From NCBI GenBank assembly GCA_900545175.1, contig UQYF01000051.1, forward strand, positions 1 through 15,433: a stretch of 15,433 nt of DNA. The letters run 5' to 3'. This stretch comes from an uncultured Eubacteriales bacterium. GTDB lineage: Bacteria; Bacillota; Clostridia; Lachnospirales; Lachnospiraceae. The notes under the pieces were generated by a model. The model worked only from the letters and a program-made list of their open reading frames with translations, searched no databases and was not told the origin of the DNA. Shown piece after piece: positions 5,787 to 12,971 of the stretch. Within the stretch, counting starts at the first letter, position 1; each line of letters opens with the position of its first letter. The position numbers and the translations under genes are program-made.

Positions 5787-6533
5787 TCAAAGATTTATAA
5801 AGCTTCTCAGTTTTTTTAATATTTTTTTCTCAAGACGGCTGACCTGAACCTGGCTTATTCCAAGTCTGTCGGCGACCTCCGTCTGTGTCATTTCTTTAAA
5901 ATATCTAAGCATAATAAGCTTTTCCTCCATCTCGTCAAGCTCAGCCATAAGCTGCTTAAGCAGGATAGAATTAATAAGCCTCTCCTGCGCCCCTGCAGCT
6001 TCATCCTTCAATGAAGCGCTGCCCTCTGATGATATCTTGTCCACAAGGTATATCTCATTTCCGTCATTCTGATAGATTGTCCTGTAAATCGACTCCACAT
6101 CCGTATTTGCTTCAAGAGCCATCACAACATCCTCAACCGACAGCTCCGTAGCTGCCGCAAGCTCCTCTATTGTCGCTTCTCTTCCGTTCCTGTTCACAAG
6201 CTCGTCCGATGCGCGTTTTATTCTGTAGCCGTTCTCCTTCAATGAACGGCTGACCTTAAGCATTCCGTCATCCCTGAAAAATCTCTTTATCTCCCCGGCT
6301 ATCATAGGCACCGCATAAGTTGAGAACCTGACATCGAAGCTGTCGTCAAACTTGTCTATAGCCTTTATAAGTCCGATTGTTCCAATCTGGTTAATGTCCT
6401 CCAATTCATATCCTCTTCCGATAAATCGCCTTGAGACACTGTAAACGAGTCCCATATTTTCCATAACAAGCCTGTCACGTGCTGATTTATCGCCATTATG
6501 TGCTCTTAAGATAAGTTCTTTGGTATCATCCAT
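5787..6533 (-). CDS. sigF: RNA polymerase sigma-F factor
   Basis: Sigma-F is the first forespore-specific sigma factor and turns on early forespore genes once freed from SpoIIAB. From the ATG at 6533 it has 248 residues (Bacillus 255). Region 2 contains ENMGLVYSVSRRFIGRGYE, the core-binding helix DINQIGTIGLIKAIDKFD, and the -10 recognition stretch VRFSTYAVPMIAGEIKRFFR. Region 3 follows the conserved DDGMLKVSRSLKE. Region 4 ends with the helix-turn-helix TEVADRLGISQVQVSRLEKK. These C-terminal residues and the ISQVQVSRLEKKILK run favour sigma-F/G-type factors, and the position after spoIIAB fixes the identity as sigF. The frame extends 9 nt upstream to a GTG, which has poorer ribosome binding site spacing. 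The gap after spoIIAB is 21 nt. Confidence 0.96.
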   Translation of the reverse strand: MDDTKELILRAHNGDKSARDRLVMENMGLVYSVSRRFIGRGYELEDINQIGTIGLIKAIDKFDDSFDVRFSTYAVPMIAGEIKRFFRDDGMLKVSRSLKENGYRIKRASDELVNRNGREATIEELAAATELSVEDVVMALEANTDVESIYRTIYQNDGNEIYLVDKISSEGSASLKDEAAGAQERLINSILLKQLMAELDEMEEKLIMLRYFKEMTQTEVADRLGISQVQVSRLEKKILKKLRSFINL

Positions 6534-6554
6534 ATATACCACACCCTTATCTTT

Positions 6555-6992
6555 TTATTTATTTTTACTTATTTCCTTCTTCATGATAACTTTAGTTCCT
6601 TTGCCTGGTTCCGATTCAACCTGAAGATAATCCATAAATATCTCCATAAAAGTAAATCCCATTCCTGAGCGCTCCTCAAGCGCCCCTGTAGTGTAGAGCG
6701 GCTCCATCGCCTTATTCACATCCTCTATTCCGCAGCCATCATCGCTTATGCATATACTCAGGACATTGTCATCGATATCTGCCTGCATATGTATTGTTCC
6801 GCCCTGCTTTTTATAACCGTGTATAATCGCATTGGTGACTGCCTCGGAAACCGCTGTCTTGATATCGTTTATCTCCTCAAGCGTAGGGTCAAGCCTTGCA
6901 CAGAATGCGGCAATGCATACTCTTGCAAATGCCTCATTTTCCGAGACTGCATCCATCTCCATGTAAAATCTGTTACTGTACGTGCCCATCAT
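6555..6992 (-). CDS. spoIIAB: Anti-sigma F factor / serine kinase SpoIIAB
   Basis: SpoIIAB binds sigma-F and keeps it inactive, and uses ATP to phosphorylate SpoIIAA on serine. The 145 residues match the family length and the GHKL ATPase fold: N box EAVTNAIIHGY (about residues 49-59), G1 box DDGCGIED (about 84-91), and G2 box SGMGFTFMEIFMDYL (about 108-122). It overlaps the spoIIAA stop by 4 nt (ATGA), with AGGAGG 6 nt before the first of two tandem ATGs, so the two proteins should be made in coupled amounts, as the partner-switching mechanism requires. All three boxes look intact, so kinase activity is expected. Confidence 0.96.
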   Translation of the reverse strand: MMGTYSNRFYMEMDAVSENEAFARVCIAAFCARLDPTLEEINDIKTAVSEAVTNAIIHGYKKQGGTIHMQADIDDNVLSICISDDGCGIEDVNKAMEPLYTTGALEERSGMGFTFMEIFMDYLQVESEPGKGTKVIMKKEISKNK

Positions 6993-7336
6993 CTTCTTCC
7001 TCCTGCTTCATATAATGCTGCCTCAACACTGTCCTTTTCCACCGTTATGGTATAAAGCCCTGCTATCTTAAATATCCTCTCAAGACCTCTTCCCAAATTC
7101 GTGACATATATTCTTCCCTTGTATGGCGCAATCCTCTTATACCTCCCCATTATAAAGCCGATACCTGAGCTATCCATAAAGCTCTGGTTCTCAAAATCCA
7201 TGACAATATATCTTATTCCGCGCTTTTCAATAATGCTGTCAATCACGCCTCTCAGCTGCTCCGTCAAATGATGGTCAAGCTCCTCCTTAAAATGTATTAT
7301 CAGACAGTCGCCATTAACTGTGTACGGCTCTTCCAT
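6989..7336 (-). CDS. spoIIAA: Anti-anti-sigma factor SpoIIAA
   Basis: SpoIIAA is the STAS-domain partner that, when dephosphorylated by SpoIIE, displaces sigma-F from SpoIIAB. The 115 residues are close to the Bacillus protein (117). The phosphoacceptor motif SFMDSSGIGFIMGRYK is present, with S56 matching the Bacillus Ser58. ELDHH near residue 19 is also a family landmark. The ATG at 7336 has the strong site AAGGAGGGG about 6 nt upstream. It is the first gene of the sporulation block and lies directly after a strong terminator that closes the folC operon. A TATAAAAT at 7358-7351 could be a -10, but I find no good -35 or sigma-H match, so the promoter remains unassigned. Confidence 0.96.
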   Translation of the reverse strand: MEEPYTVNGDCLIIHFKEELDHHLTEQLRGVIDSIIEKRGIRYIVMDFENQSFMDSSGIGFIMGRYKRIAPYKGRIYVTNLGRGLERIFKIAGLYTITVEKDSVEAALYEAGGRR

Positions 7337-7370
7337 GACATCCCCTCCTTATTTTATAAAATCAGCAAAC

Positions 7371-7414
7371 AAAAAGAACACGCATACATCTTCTCGTCTG
7401 TGCGTGTTCTTTTT
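7371..7414. terminator. Strong bidirectional-looking terminator before spoIIAA
   Basis: A perfect 14-bp stem (7371-7384 with 7401-7414) encloses a 16-nt loop. Five A residues on one side and five T on the other give a U run whichever strand is read. On the minus strand it closes the folC/small-protein/TPR operon, 63 nt past the TPR stop codon, and ends only about 20 nt upstream of the TATAAAAT before spoIIAA. It would insulate the sporulation operon or, if the spoIIA promoter lies upstream, attenuate it. Confidence 0.85.
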
Positions 7415-7415
7415 A

Positions 7416-7446
7416 ATAACTGTCAAAAGCTGCTCCTAACAGTTAT
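7416..7446. repeat. Second inverted repeat upstream of spoIIAA
   Basis: ATAACTGT (7416-7423) and ACAGTTAT (7439-7446) form an 8-bp stem with a 15-nt loop, immediately next to the terminator at 7371-7414. On the minus strand it would fold just before the terminator. TTTTGACAG at 7429-7421 (minus) differs by one base from a Spo0A-box-like TTCGACA. No clear U tract follows this stem itself. Confidence 0.5.
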
Positions 7447-7476
7447 ATATTAATCCTGATTGTACTTTAAAAATAT

Positions 7477-9054
7477 CTACTGTCCCTGATTATCACCTTC
7501 AGGCTGTGTATCACTCTGTGTGCTGTCATCCTGTGCAGGCTGTGTATCCTCCTGTTGCGTGTCAGGCTGTGCCTGAGTGTCATCTGACGGAGCCTGTGTA
7601 TCAGGCTGTGCCTGTGAATCGTCTGACGGTGCCTGCGTGTCAGGCTGTGTTTCCTGTGGAAGTGCTGCCTGAAGTGCTGCAAGTCTTGCTGTCACATCTG
7701 CTGCAAATCCCGATTGTGGAAATTTTGTCAAAAACTCCTCATAATATGCTGCCGCAACAGCCGCATCCTCAGTTTCCTGCCTGCAAAGTCCCAGATAATA
7801 TGCTGCCTCATCGTTAGTCCCATCATATATAAGAGCCGCCTCAAAATAATTGGCTGCTGAAATATAATCCTTTTCAAGGTATGCTTTATTTCCCTGTGAG
7901 AAGAATCTGTCCGCTCCGCCGCTGCTTGAATCTAACATTGTATTATAGACATCCTTGGCAGTCTGTGTAGGCAGAAGTGCTACATCTATCTGCTGAAGCA
8001 ATATAAGTGCCTGTGCAAAATCATAATTAACATAGGCATCCGCCGCCTCTAAAAGAAGCGAATACATGCTTGATTCGCCGTTCTCACCCGTGTAGCCCGA
8101 AAGCTGCTTTGAAAGATTATCTCTCTCTGTTGTGAGCGACTTAACCTGTGATTTTAAATTTGCAATATCAACCGAGTTGGCTGCCAACTGTTCGCTGTAG
8201 TCGATGACAAGCTGTTTGTTGTCATAGCTTAGACTTGATATCTTAGACGGAACTATAAGAAACCACACAAGTGCGGCTCCTAAAACCACTCCAAGGAGAA
8301 TACTGAGCACAGTAAACACTCCGTTACTCGGCTCTTTGTAAGAGTTAGGCGGAATAATGACATCATGCCCTGTAATCGCCGGCTGCACAGCCTTCTTTTT
8401 CTTCTTAAAGACGGCAGGTGTATCTGCTTCTTCTTTTTCAAGACTTCCGGTAAGCTCCGACATATAGCGCAGGGCAAGCGTGTTGTTCCTGTCTGTCTTT
8501 AACACTCTCTGAAAGCATTTCTCCGCTCTGTCAGTCTGTCCATCCTTCCACAAGAGAAGTCCAAGCAAAAGTCCTGCCTTGATGAGTTTAGGATTCATTG
8601 TGACGACTTTTTTAAGCTGAATTACAGCCATGTCGGTCGCACCCTCCTTGGCATACTTTAATGAGATATTAAAGCGCTTTATTGCCTGATTCATCATGTC
8701 AAGCTTATTAGGGTTATCCTGGACTTTCTTTATGTAAACGTCTGCAATATTTCTCTCAGGCTTTAAGTTCTTGCTCACAACCCATTCTGACAGAGCCATC
8801 ACAACTTCGCCCATCTCAAAATAGACAAGCCCTAAAAGATTTCTTGCCTTGATATTATTCTTATTTATGCTAAGACTTGTCCTAAGGCTCTCCACAGCAC
8901 CGGACAAATCGCGCACCTTCGCCTTTTCAAGACCCTGATTATAGTATGTGTTGGAAGTTCTTACTACAATTCTATACACAGAGACATCCGCACCGCATTT
9001 TAAGCAGTAGTCGCTGCTATTGTCTAGCTGGCTGTTGCATTTATAACACTTCAT
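7477..9054 (-). CDS. Zinc-ribbon, TPR, single-pass membrane protein
   Basis: A 525-residue protein of unknown role that looks like a membrane scaffold. In order: an N-terminal zinc ribbon (C3, C6, C17, C20), a TPR-rich cytoplasmic part (about 34-200), a basic linker (KKKKK near 217-221), one membrane helix (about 246-268), a coiled coil (about 272-322), and a second TPR region (about 330-462). A low-complexity tail (465-525) rich in Q, D, T, P and S follows, in which QPDTQAPSDD is repeated. If the zinc ribbon is inside, the second TPR block and tail are outside the membrane. GGAGG lies 6 nt before the ATG. It follows the 47-residue gene by 18 nt and is last in the folC operon. Similar zinc-ribbon/TPR proteins occur in clostridia, mostly as hypothetical proteins. 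Domains are clear; function is not. Confidence 0.88.
   Translation of the reverse strand: MKCYKCNSQLDNSSDYCLKCGADVSVYRIVVRTSNTYYNQGLEKAKVRDLSGAVESLRTSLSINKNNIKARNLLGLVYFEMGEVVMALSEWVVSKNLKPERNIADVYIKKVQDNPNKLDMMNQAIKRFNISLKYAKEGATDMAVIQLKKVVTMNPKLIKAGLLLGLLLWKDGQTDRAEKCFQRVLKTDRNNTLALRYMSELTGSLEKEEADTPAVFKKKKKAVQPAITGHDVIIPPNSYKEPSNGVFTVLSILLGVVLGAALVWFLIVPSKISSLSYDNKQLVIDYSEQLAANSVDIANLKSQVKSLTTERDNLSKQLSGYTGENGESSMYSLLLEAADAYVNYDFAQALILLQQIDVALLPTQTAKDVYNTMLDSSSGGADRFFSQGNKAYLEKDYISAANYFEAALIYDGTNDEAAYYLGLCRQETEDAAVAAAYYEEFLTKFPQSGFAADVTARLAALQAALPQETQPDTQAPSDDSQAQPDTQAPSDDTQAQPDTQQEDTQPAQDDSTQSDTQPEGDNQGQ
7552..7647 (-). repeat. Coding tandem repeats in the TPR protein tail
   Basis: Residues 470-501 of the TPR protein contain QPDTQAPSDD twice and a third partial copy, encoded by near-identical units of about 39 nt in the DNA. 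Related QPDTQ/TQP words continue to the stop codon. Such repeats can change copy number by slippage or recombination; the tail is likely unstructured and extracytoplasmic. Confidence 0.8.
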
Positions 9055-9072
9055 CCTGTTCCTCCGGGCTCT

Positions 9073-9216
9073 CTACTTGCTCTCGACGGTCTTAGTTATA
9101 ATCTTGTCAATGATGTCCGTCACATCAACCGTGCTGTTACCGTATATTGCATCCTCAGCCTCGTCAACCTCTTGGCTTGGCTGGAATTTTTTAATTTCCT
9201 CATCAAAATCAATCAT
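9073..9216 (-). CDS. Small acidic protein (47 residues), unknown function
   Basis: A short reading frame in the gap between folC and the TPR gene. The ATG at 9216 is preceded by GAGGA at proper distance and the stop is at 9073. The product begins MIDFDEEIKKFQPSQEVDEA and ends IIDKIITKTVESK. It is acidic, has no cysteine or membrane segment, and its second half is likely an amphipathic helix. It starts 44 nt after the folC stop codon and ends 18 nt before the TPR start, so it belongs to the same operon. Small proteins beginning with a similar MIDF(D/N)EE pattern are, to my recollection, seen in other Lachnospiraceae. I assign no function. Confidence 0.75.
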   Translation of the reverse strand: MIDFDEEIKKFQPSQEVDEAEDAIYGNSTVDVTDIIDKIITKTVESK

Positions 9217-9260
9217 GCTGGTCCTCGTTTCTTGGCGGCTCTTTGCCGTATATTAATTTT

Positions 9261-10550
9261 CTACTTCGATAATATTCTTTTTATCTCACCTACAAGGTAA
9301 AGTGAACCTGCGATAAATAATCTGTCATCTTCATTCTTAAGTGCCATAGCTTTTTCAAGTGCCTTTGGTGCAGTCTCCTCCAAATATACAGGCTTATCTG
9401 TATATTTGCGGAATGTGTCTAAAAATACCTGCGCAGGCATAGCCCTGTTAGTGTATTCAACTGTACTGACAACATACTCATCAAATGCCTGAGACTCACA
9501 TATCTCTTTAATCATCACATCGTATGCTTTGTCTGCAACCGCTGAGAACATAAGTATCTGTCTTTTGTCCTTCATAGCTTTGGCAGTCTCTAAAAATGCT
9601 CTTATTCCATCCTCATTATGCGCACCGTCCACATACACTTCCGGTCTTATCTGCTCCATGCGTCCCTCCCAGAATGCAGTGCTTATGCCTTCATGTATCT
9701 GCTCATTCGTGATGCAAGCTTTGCATTCAGCGGACAGCCAAGCAAGCGCAGTCGCTGCAAGTGATGAATTCCACACCTGATAGAGTGCAGCACCTGATAT
9801 CGAAAAATTCTCATTATTATAATATCTGTTATTTAAGGAAAAATCAATAAATTTACCTTTTTTTTGAACCGATGATACACTGCTATCATCAATCACTTCA
9901 AAAGGAACTTTCCTTTCCTGTGCAGTCCTTTCAAGCACACCTCTTACTCTCGCATCTGCGCCGTAGAACACTAATGGCACGCCCGGCTTTATTATTCCGG
10001 CTTTTTCCGCTGCAATCTCTTCAATAGTATTGCCGAGCACATGCATATGATCCATGCTTATACTTGTGATGACAGTCATTAGCGGCTTTTTCACGATATT
10101 AGTTGAATCTAACCTTCCACCCATTCCTGTCTCAAGAACAACATATTCCACGCCCTGTTCCTTGAATACAAGCATTGCCATTCCAAACAAAAACTCAAAA
10201 TAAGCCGGATGTTTACCACCCGACTGTTCCATCCTGTGTGCTGCTTTAAGTACCTTCTCATATGCCGCATCAAAAATCTCATCCGATACAGGTACATTGT
10301 CAATCTGTATTCTCTCATTAATCTTCACAAGATGCGGTGAAATAAAAAGCCCTGTTTTATATCCTGCTTTCACAAGCGTGTTGGATATATATGAACACAC
10401 TGAGCCCTTTCCATTCGTCCCGGCAACGTGGATAATCTTCATCTGTGAAGTATCTATTCCTAATTCGTCCAATAATATCTCTGTATTTTTAAGCTCCGTC
10501 TTTCCTGCAAATTTAGGTATGGAGTTAATATATTCCTCTGCTTTTGTCAT
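9261..10550 (-). CDS. folC: Dihydrofolate synthase / folylpolyglutamate synthase
   Basis: FolC joins glutamate to dihydropteroate and extends the glutamate tail of reduced folates, in the cytoplasm, using ATP. The Mur-ligase-like fold is clear: P-loop HVAGTNGKGSVCSYIS (GTNGKGS at about residues 44-50), the loop SPHLVKINERIQID, ETGMGGRLDSTNIV, and the HMHVLGNTIEEIAAEKAGIIKPGVP block. The C-terminal ligase domain has EGRMEQIRPEVYVDGAHNED and ends in FIAGSLYLVGEIKR. With the ATG at 10550 the protein has 429 residues, normal for the family. That ATG has AGGA 6 nt upstream; an in-frame ATG at 10568 lacks such a site and lies inside an inverted repeat. No folate genes adjoin it; it heads an operon with the 47-residue and TPR genes. 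Confidence 0.95.
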   Translation of the reverse strand: MTKAEEYINSIPKFAGKTELKNTEILLDELGIDTSQMKIIHVAGTNGKGSVCSYISNTLVKAGYKTGLFISPHLVKINERIQIDNVPVSDEIFDAAYEKVLKAAHRMEQSGGKHPAYFEFLFGMAMLVFKEQGVEYVVLETGMGGRLDSTNIVKKPLMTVITSISMDHMHVLGNTIEEIAAEKAGIIKPGVPLVFYGADARVRGVLERTAQERKVPFEVIDDSSVSSVQKKGKFIDFSLNNRYYNNENFSISGAALYQVWNSSLAATALAWLSAECKACITNEQIHEGISTAFWEGRMEQIRPEVYVDGAHNEDGIRAFLETAKAMKDKRQILMFSAVADKAYDVMIKEICESQAFDEYVVSTVEYTNRAMPAQVFLDTFRKYTDKPVYLEETAPKALEKAMALKNEDDRLFIAGSLYLVGEIKRILSK

Positions 10551-10562
10551 ATTAATCCTCAT

Positions 10563-10650
10563 TTCCATTATATTATTCTAAAAGGGATAATATTGTATAT
10601 ATCTTACTTCCTGTTATACACCCTGTTATCTTATCCCTTTTATAATGGAA
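10563..10650. repeat. Inverted repeat in the folC leader
   Basis: A 12-nt arm (10579-10590) pairs perfectly with 10631-10642. The pairing continues with TTCCATTA (10563-10570) and TAATGGAA (10643-10650) across an 8-nt bulge on one side. The loop between holds CCTGTTAT twice at a 12-nt period (10610-10617, 10622-10629). The folC start lies 12 nt beyond one end. It could be an mRNA leader hairpin or a protein-binding region. Confidence 0.75.
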
Positions 10651-10656
10651 GTGCAA
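10628..10656 (-). promoter_or_regulatory. Candidate folC operon promoter
   Basis: On the minus strand TTGCAC (10656-10651) is followed after 17 nt by TAAGAT (10633-10628), each 4/6 to the sigma-A consensus. The start would fall near 10621, between or on the two ATAACAGG direct repeats, which would make these a possible operator. It is a weak match, but it is the best pair in the gap between the J-domain gene and folC. Confidence 0.35.
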
Positions 10657-10692
10657 GAATATTTTATCGCAAAATACGACAAAAAGCTCTTA

Positions 10693-11382
10693 CTAACAGC
10701 AGCATCCGCCGCACATCATATTAAGACAGCACATCTTTGTAAGGCAGCTTGTGCAATCATTAGCCTGATAAACCTGCCCGCCGTACACATTTCCCATATC
10801 GGCATACCAGTCAGTGCCATTCTCCATCGCCGATGCGAACTGTGCGTACTCAGTATTACCCGGTTCAAGCTGATGCGCCATTCTGGCATCCTCCTTGGCA
10901 TTAACCAAATTGCCAAGTCCTCTGTTCGCCATGGCATGAAGATAATACCAGCGCGCATTGTGTTCATCAATATCATTAAGAACATTCATGGCTTCTTTAT
11001 AGTAGCCGTGACTCAGATAATCCATAGCTGCATTAAGGTGCTGTGTCTGTGCATCCTGGGCTGTACGCCCTGCATTCTGGTAGCCGCCGAAGCCTCCAAA
11101 ACCGCCAAAGCCGCCGAAACCACCGAAAGGATTCTGTCCGTAAGCACCCTGACCATATGCCCTGTCATCATAATCATATGCCGATGTGTGATTTTCCTTG
11201 GCTTTTACAATCTGGTCATATGCAGCCTGAACCTCCTTAAATTTCTCCTCGGCAGCCGCCTTGTTCGGATTGTTGATATTAGCATCGGGATGATACTTTC
11301 TGCTAAGCTTTCTATATGCTTTTTTTATCTCTTCATCAGTGGCATCAGGAGGCACTCCCAGCACACTATATGGATCTCTCAT
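10693..11382 (-). CDS. J-domain protein with FG-rich linker and Cys-rich tail
   Basis: A DnaJ-type co-chaperone, not DnaJ itself. From the ATG at 11382 it has 229 residues: an N-terminal J domain (about 2-62) with the essential HPD at 31-33, then a Gly/Phe/Tyr-rich linker (about 70-102) containing five GGF/GGY units. A TPR-like helical segment follows (about 112-182), and a tail in which the last 20 residues carry eight cysteines, ending CCLNMMCGGCCC. It lacks the zinc-finger and substrate domains of true DnaJ. The frame opens at 11394, but the GGAG there lies 6 nt before the ATG at 11382. It is 27 nt downstream of the DUF5685 gene in a three-gene operon. The J domain should stimulate a DnaK; the client is unknown. 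The cysteine tail could bind metal or a membrane. Confidence 0.92.
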   Translation of the reverse strand: MRDPYSVLGVPPDATDEEIKKAYRKLSRKYHPDANINNPNKAAAEEKFKEVQAAYDQIVKAKENHTSAYDYDDRAYGQGAYGQNPFGGFGGFGGFGGFGGYQNAGRTAQDAQTQHLNAAMDYLSHGYYKEAMNVLNDIDEHNARWYYLHAMANRGLGNLVNAKEDARMAHQLEPGNTEYAQFASAMENGTDWYADMGNVYGGQVYQANDCTSCLTKMCCLNMMCGGCCC

Positions 11383-11409
11383 TTTTTGCTCCATTCTATT
11401 GTTAAATAT

Positions 11410-12288
11410 CTAACATTTTTCTGATTTTCTTATGCAGTGCTTTTTTTCGTGTGAGGCACTCTTGTTTTTCACCCTCCCATTGTACTTTCCCCATATTCCG
11501 GAGTACAGGATATTTCTGAGAATATCCACATTTTCAAGAATCGGAAGCTTCTCAAAGCCTGCCGCCGCACCTGTCCCCATCATCATAAGCATGTCATAAG
11601 CTTTAGCGTCTATCTGTTCCTTGCCATAGCCAGCTGTCATCAGCTGCCTCATGGGATTGTAGCTGCCATCCTTCTCATCCTTATCGAGATCATCATATGC
11701 ATCCATAAGGTATATGAACTTTCCAAGATAGAAACCAAGCTGTCTAAGATACTGTGACCACTCATCTTCCCGGTAACACAGAAGCTCTGACATCATTCTT
11801 CCCGTGCAGCCGGCAACCTTGTCAAAATCCTTCTCGTTGGCATTCTCGCATGCCTTGTTCTCTACAATATATGTCTTGACAGCTTTTGCCTGCCTTGGAT
11901 TTTCCTGTACGGCCCTCTTACATCTTCGCTTTAACAGTCCTGCCATTATAAGTGCTTTAAAATCTCTGTCATCATCCCAGTCATCAAGAAGCTTATAATA
12001 AGTCAGAAGCATATTCATGTCTGCTCCGTAATCAGAAAACTTATTATAGTATATATCATGCCTTGATGCCGGATGTACCATACAATGTTCCCTCAAATGT
12101 TCGCTCTTCTCTTCATAAAGACTTGTAAGAAGAAGTGTCACAAATGTCATATCGTATGTAAGCGTGAACTGTCCAAGCCTTCCGTAGCGCTTCTTAAGAG
12201 CGTGGCACAGACCGCAGTAAAATGCATGATATCTATCGTAGTCCTTTACTTTTAGTTCTGCTTTGTTAATCGTAACATAACCAAACAT
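11410..12288 (-). CDS. DUF5685-family protein, function unknown
   Basis: A 292-residue predicted soluble, helix-rich protein. The N-terminus MFGYVTINKAELKVKDYDRY followed by HAFYCGLCHALKKRYG (C25, C28, H29) is the family's signature. Further downstream come aspartate-rich helices such as KLLDDWDDDRDFKA (near residue 97) and LMDAYDDLDKDEKDGSYNPM (about 194-213). These acidic DDxxD-like patterns resemble those of isoprenoid synthase-fold proteins, but I would not assign that activity. More cysteines (CMVHP, CKRAV, CENANE, CTGRMMSELLC) suggest metal binding. Its ATG overlaps the stop of the zinc-ribbon gene by one base (TGATG), so translation is coupled. It is followed closely by the J-domain gene. 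This cluster recurs in clostridia as far as I know; its role is unknown. Confidence 0.85.
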   Translation of the reverse strand: MFGYVTINKAELKVKDYDRYHAFYCGLCHALKKRYGRLGQFTLTYDMTFVTLLLTSLYEEKSEHLREHCMVHPASRHDIYYNKFSDYGADMNMLLTYYKLLDDWDDDRDFKALIMAGLLKRRCKRAVQENPRQAKAVKTYIVENKACENANEKDFDKVAGCTGRMMSELLCYREDEWSQYLRQLGFYLGKFIYLMDAYDDLDKDEKDGSYNPMRQLMTAGYGKEQIDAKAYDMLMMMGTGAAAGFEKLPILENVDILRNILYSGIWGKYNGRVKNKSASHEKKHCIRKSEKC

Positions 12289-12701
12289 CAGCTCACCTTT
12301 ATAAACTCATTTTTGCACTTAGGGCATGTAATACATATCTTGCCCTTTCCTTTCGGAACTCTTATGTTCTGACCGCACTTTTTACATCTGTAAATGTGGT
12401 GTGTCTTTCTTTCCTTGAATCTTAACTTCCATGTATTAAACCAGCTTCTTATGTGCTTCGTATACCCTACATAAAGAAGATTTTCCTTGTAGCGCTTCTG
12501 TGTGTTCTTTGAAAACATGCGGAAATATGAATATATAAGACAGGCAAGTGCGAGTATATACATGAAATTTCCTGCAAAAATTGACAAAAACAGGAAAGCT
12601 ATGGAACAGCCGAACAAGAATCGGTTAAACTGATCTACACCATATCTTCCCTGCATGAAGCGGTACATTTTCGAACGAAAGTTATTCATAAAATTTCCCA
12701 T
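12288..12701 (-). CDS. Small membrane protein with C-terminal zinc ribbon
   Basis: A 137-residue protein with a basic N-terminus (1-25), two adjacent hydrophobic segments (about 27-44 and 46-62), and a basic stretch (about 65-100). A zinc ribbon at the end has C106-KK-C109 and C126-PK-C129, plus C123. Both ends should face the cytoplasm. The ATG at 12701 has AGGAG 11 nt upstream, a little far but the only plausible site. It is the first gene of an operon with the DUF5685 and J-domain genes, sharing one base with the DUF5685 start. I do not recognise a functional family. The ribbon may bind nucleic acid or a protein partner, but this is inference. Confidence 0.82.
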   Translation of the reverse strand: MGNFMNNFRSKMYRFMQGRYGVDQFNRFLFGCSIAFLFLSIFAGNFMYILALACLIYSYFRMFSKNTQKRYKENLLYVGYTKHIRSWFNTWKLRFKERKTHHIYRCKKCGQNIRVPKGKGKICITCPKCKNEFIKVS

Positions 12702-12755
12702 AAAATGTGTATCTCCTTGTTAATTTTATAACCAATGCCAAAAAGCTGTTATGTG

Positions 12756-12791
12756 AATGATATTCGCAATCTGCTTTCTGCTCATATAAAA
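12756..12791. repeat. Direct repeat copy B, downstream of hisC
   Basis: These 36 nt match 14067-14108 (upstream of hisC) in the same orientation, at 34 of 36 positions once a 6-nt gap is allowed. On the minus strand it reads ATGAGCAGAAAG onward and would encode MSRKQIANII before stopping after 19 codons. It lies in the 270-nt gap between hisC and the zinc-ribbon operon, which holds no gene and no clear terminator. Confidence 0.85.
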
Positions 12792-12971
12792 CCGGTGCTT
12801 CGCATCCTAATCTGATACCAGGCCTATACCAGGCATCAGCCAAAAGAGTTCAAATAACAGAATATAAGATAACACATTCTGCGGGAAAAGTCTGTTAAAT
12901 AAGTATAAACTTATATTAATGTTAAATTAACTGTATCTTTGTAACCACATTAAAGCTGTACATTCTATGCC

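Noticed and set aside
5683..5790. N-terminal extension of SpoVAA to 5790
   Set aside because: It starts with TTG, lacks a ribosome binding site, has no family similarity, and overlaps the forespore promoter candidate.
10645..11424. 259-codon frame on the + strand opposite the J-domain gene
   Set aside because: The minus strand carries an unmistakable J domain with HPD; the + frame is a shadow rich in Ile, Cys and His without a domain.
12806..12836. Repeated ATACCAGGC words as a binding site or terminator
   Set aside because: Two short direct copies only, with no dyad and no U tract; not enough to call a feature.
12702..12971. Decayed second hisC copy in the gap after hisC
   Set aside because: Apart from the 36-nt repeat, no HisC motif (NENP, FSKS, DEAY) is visible in this stretch on the minus strand.
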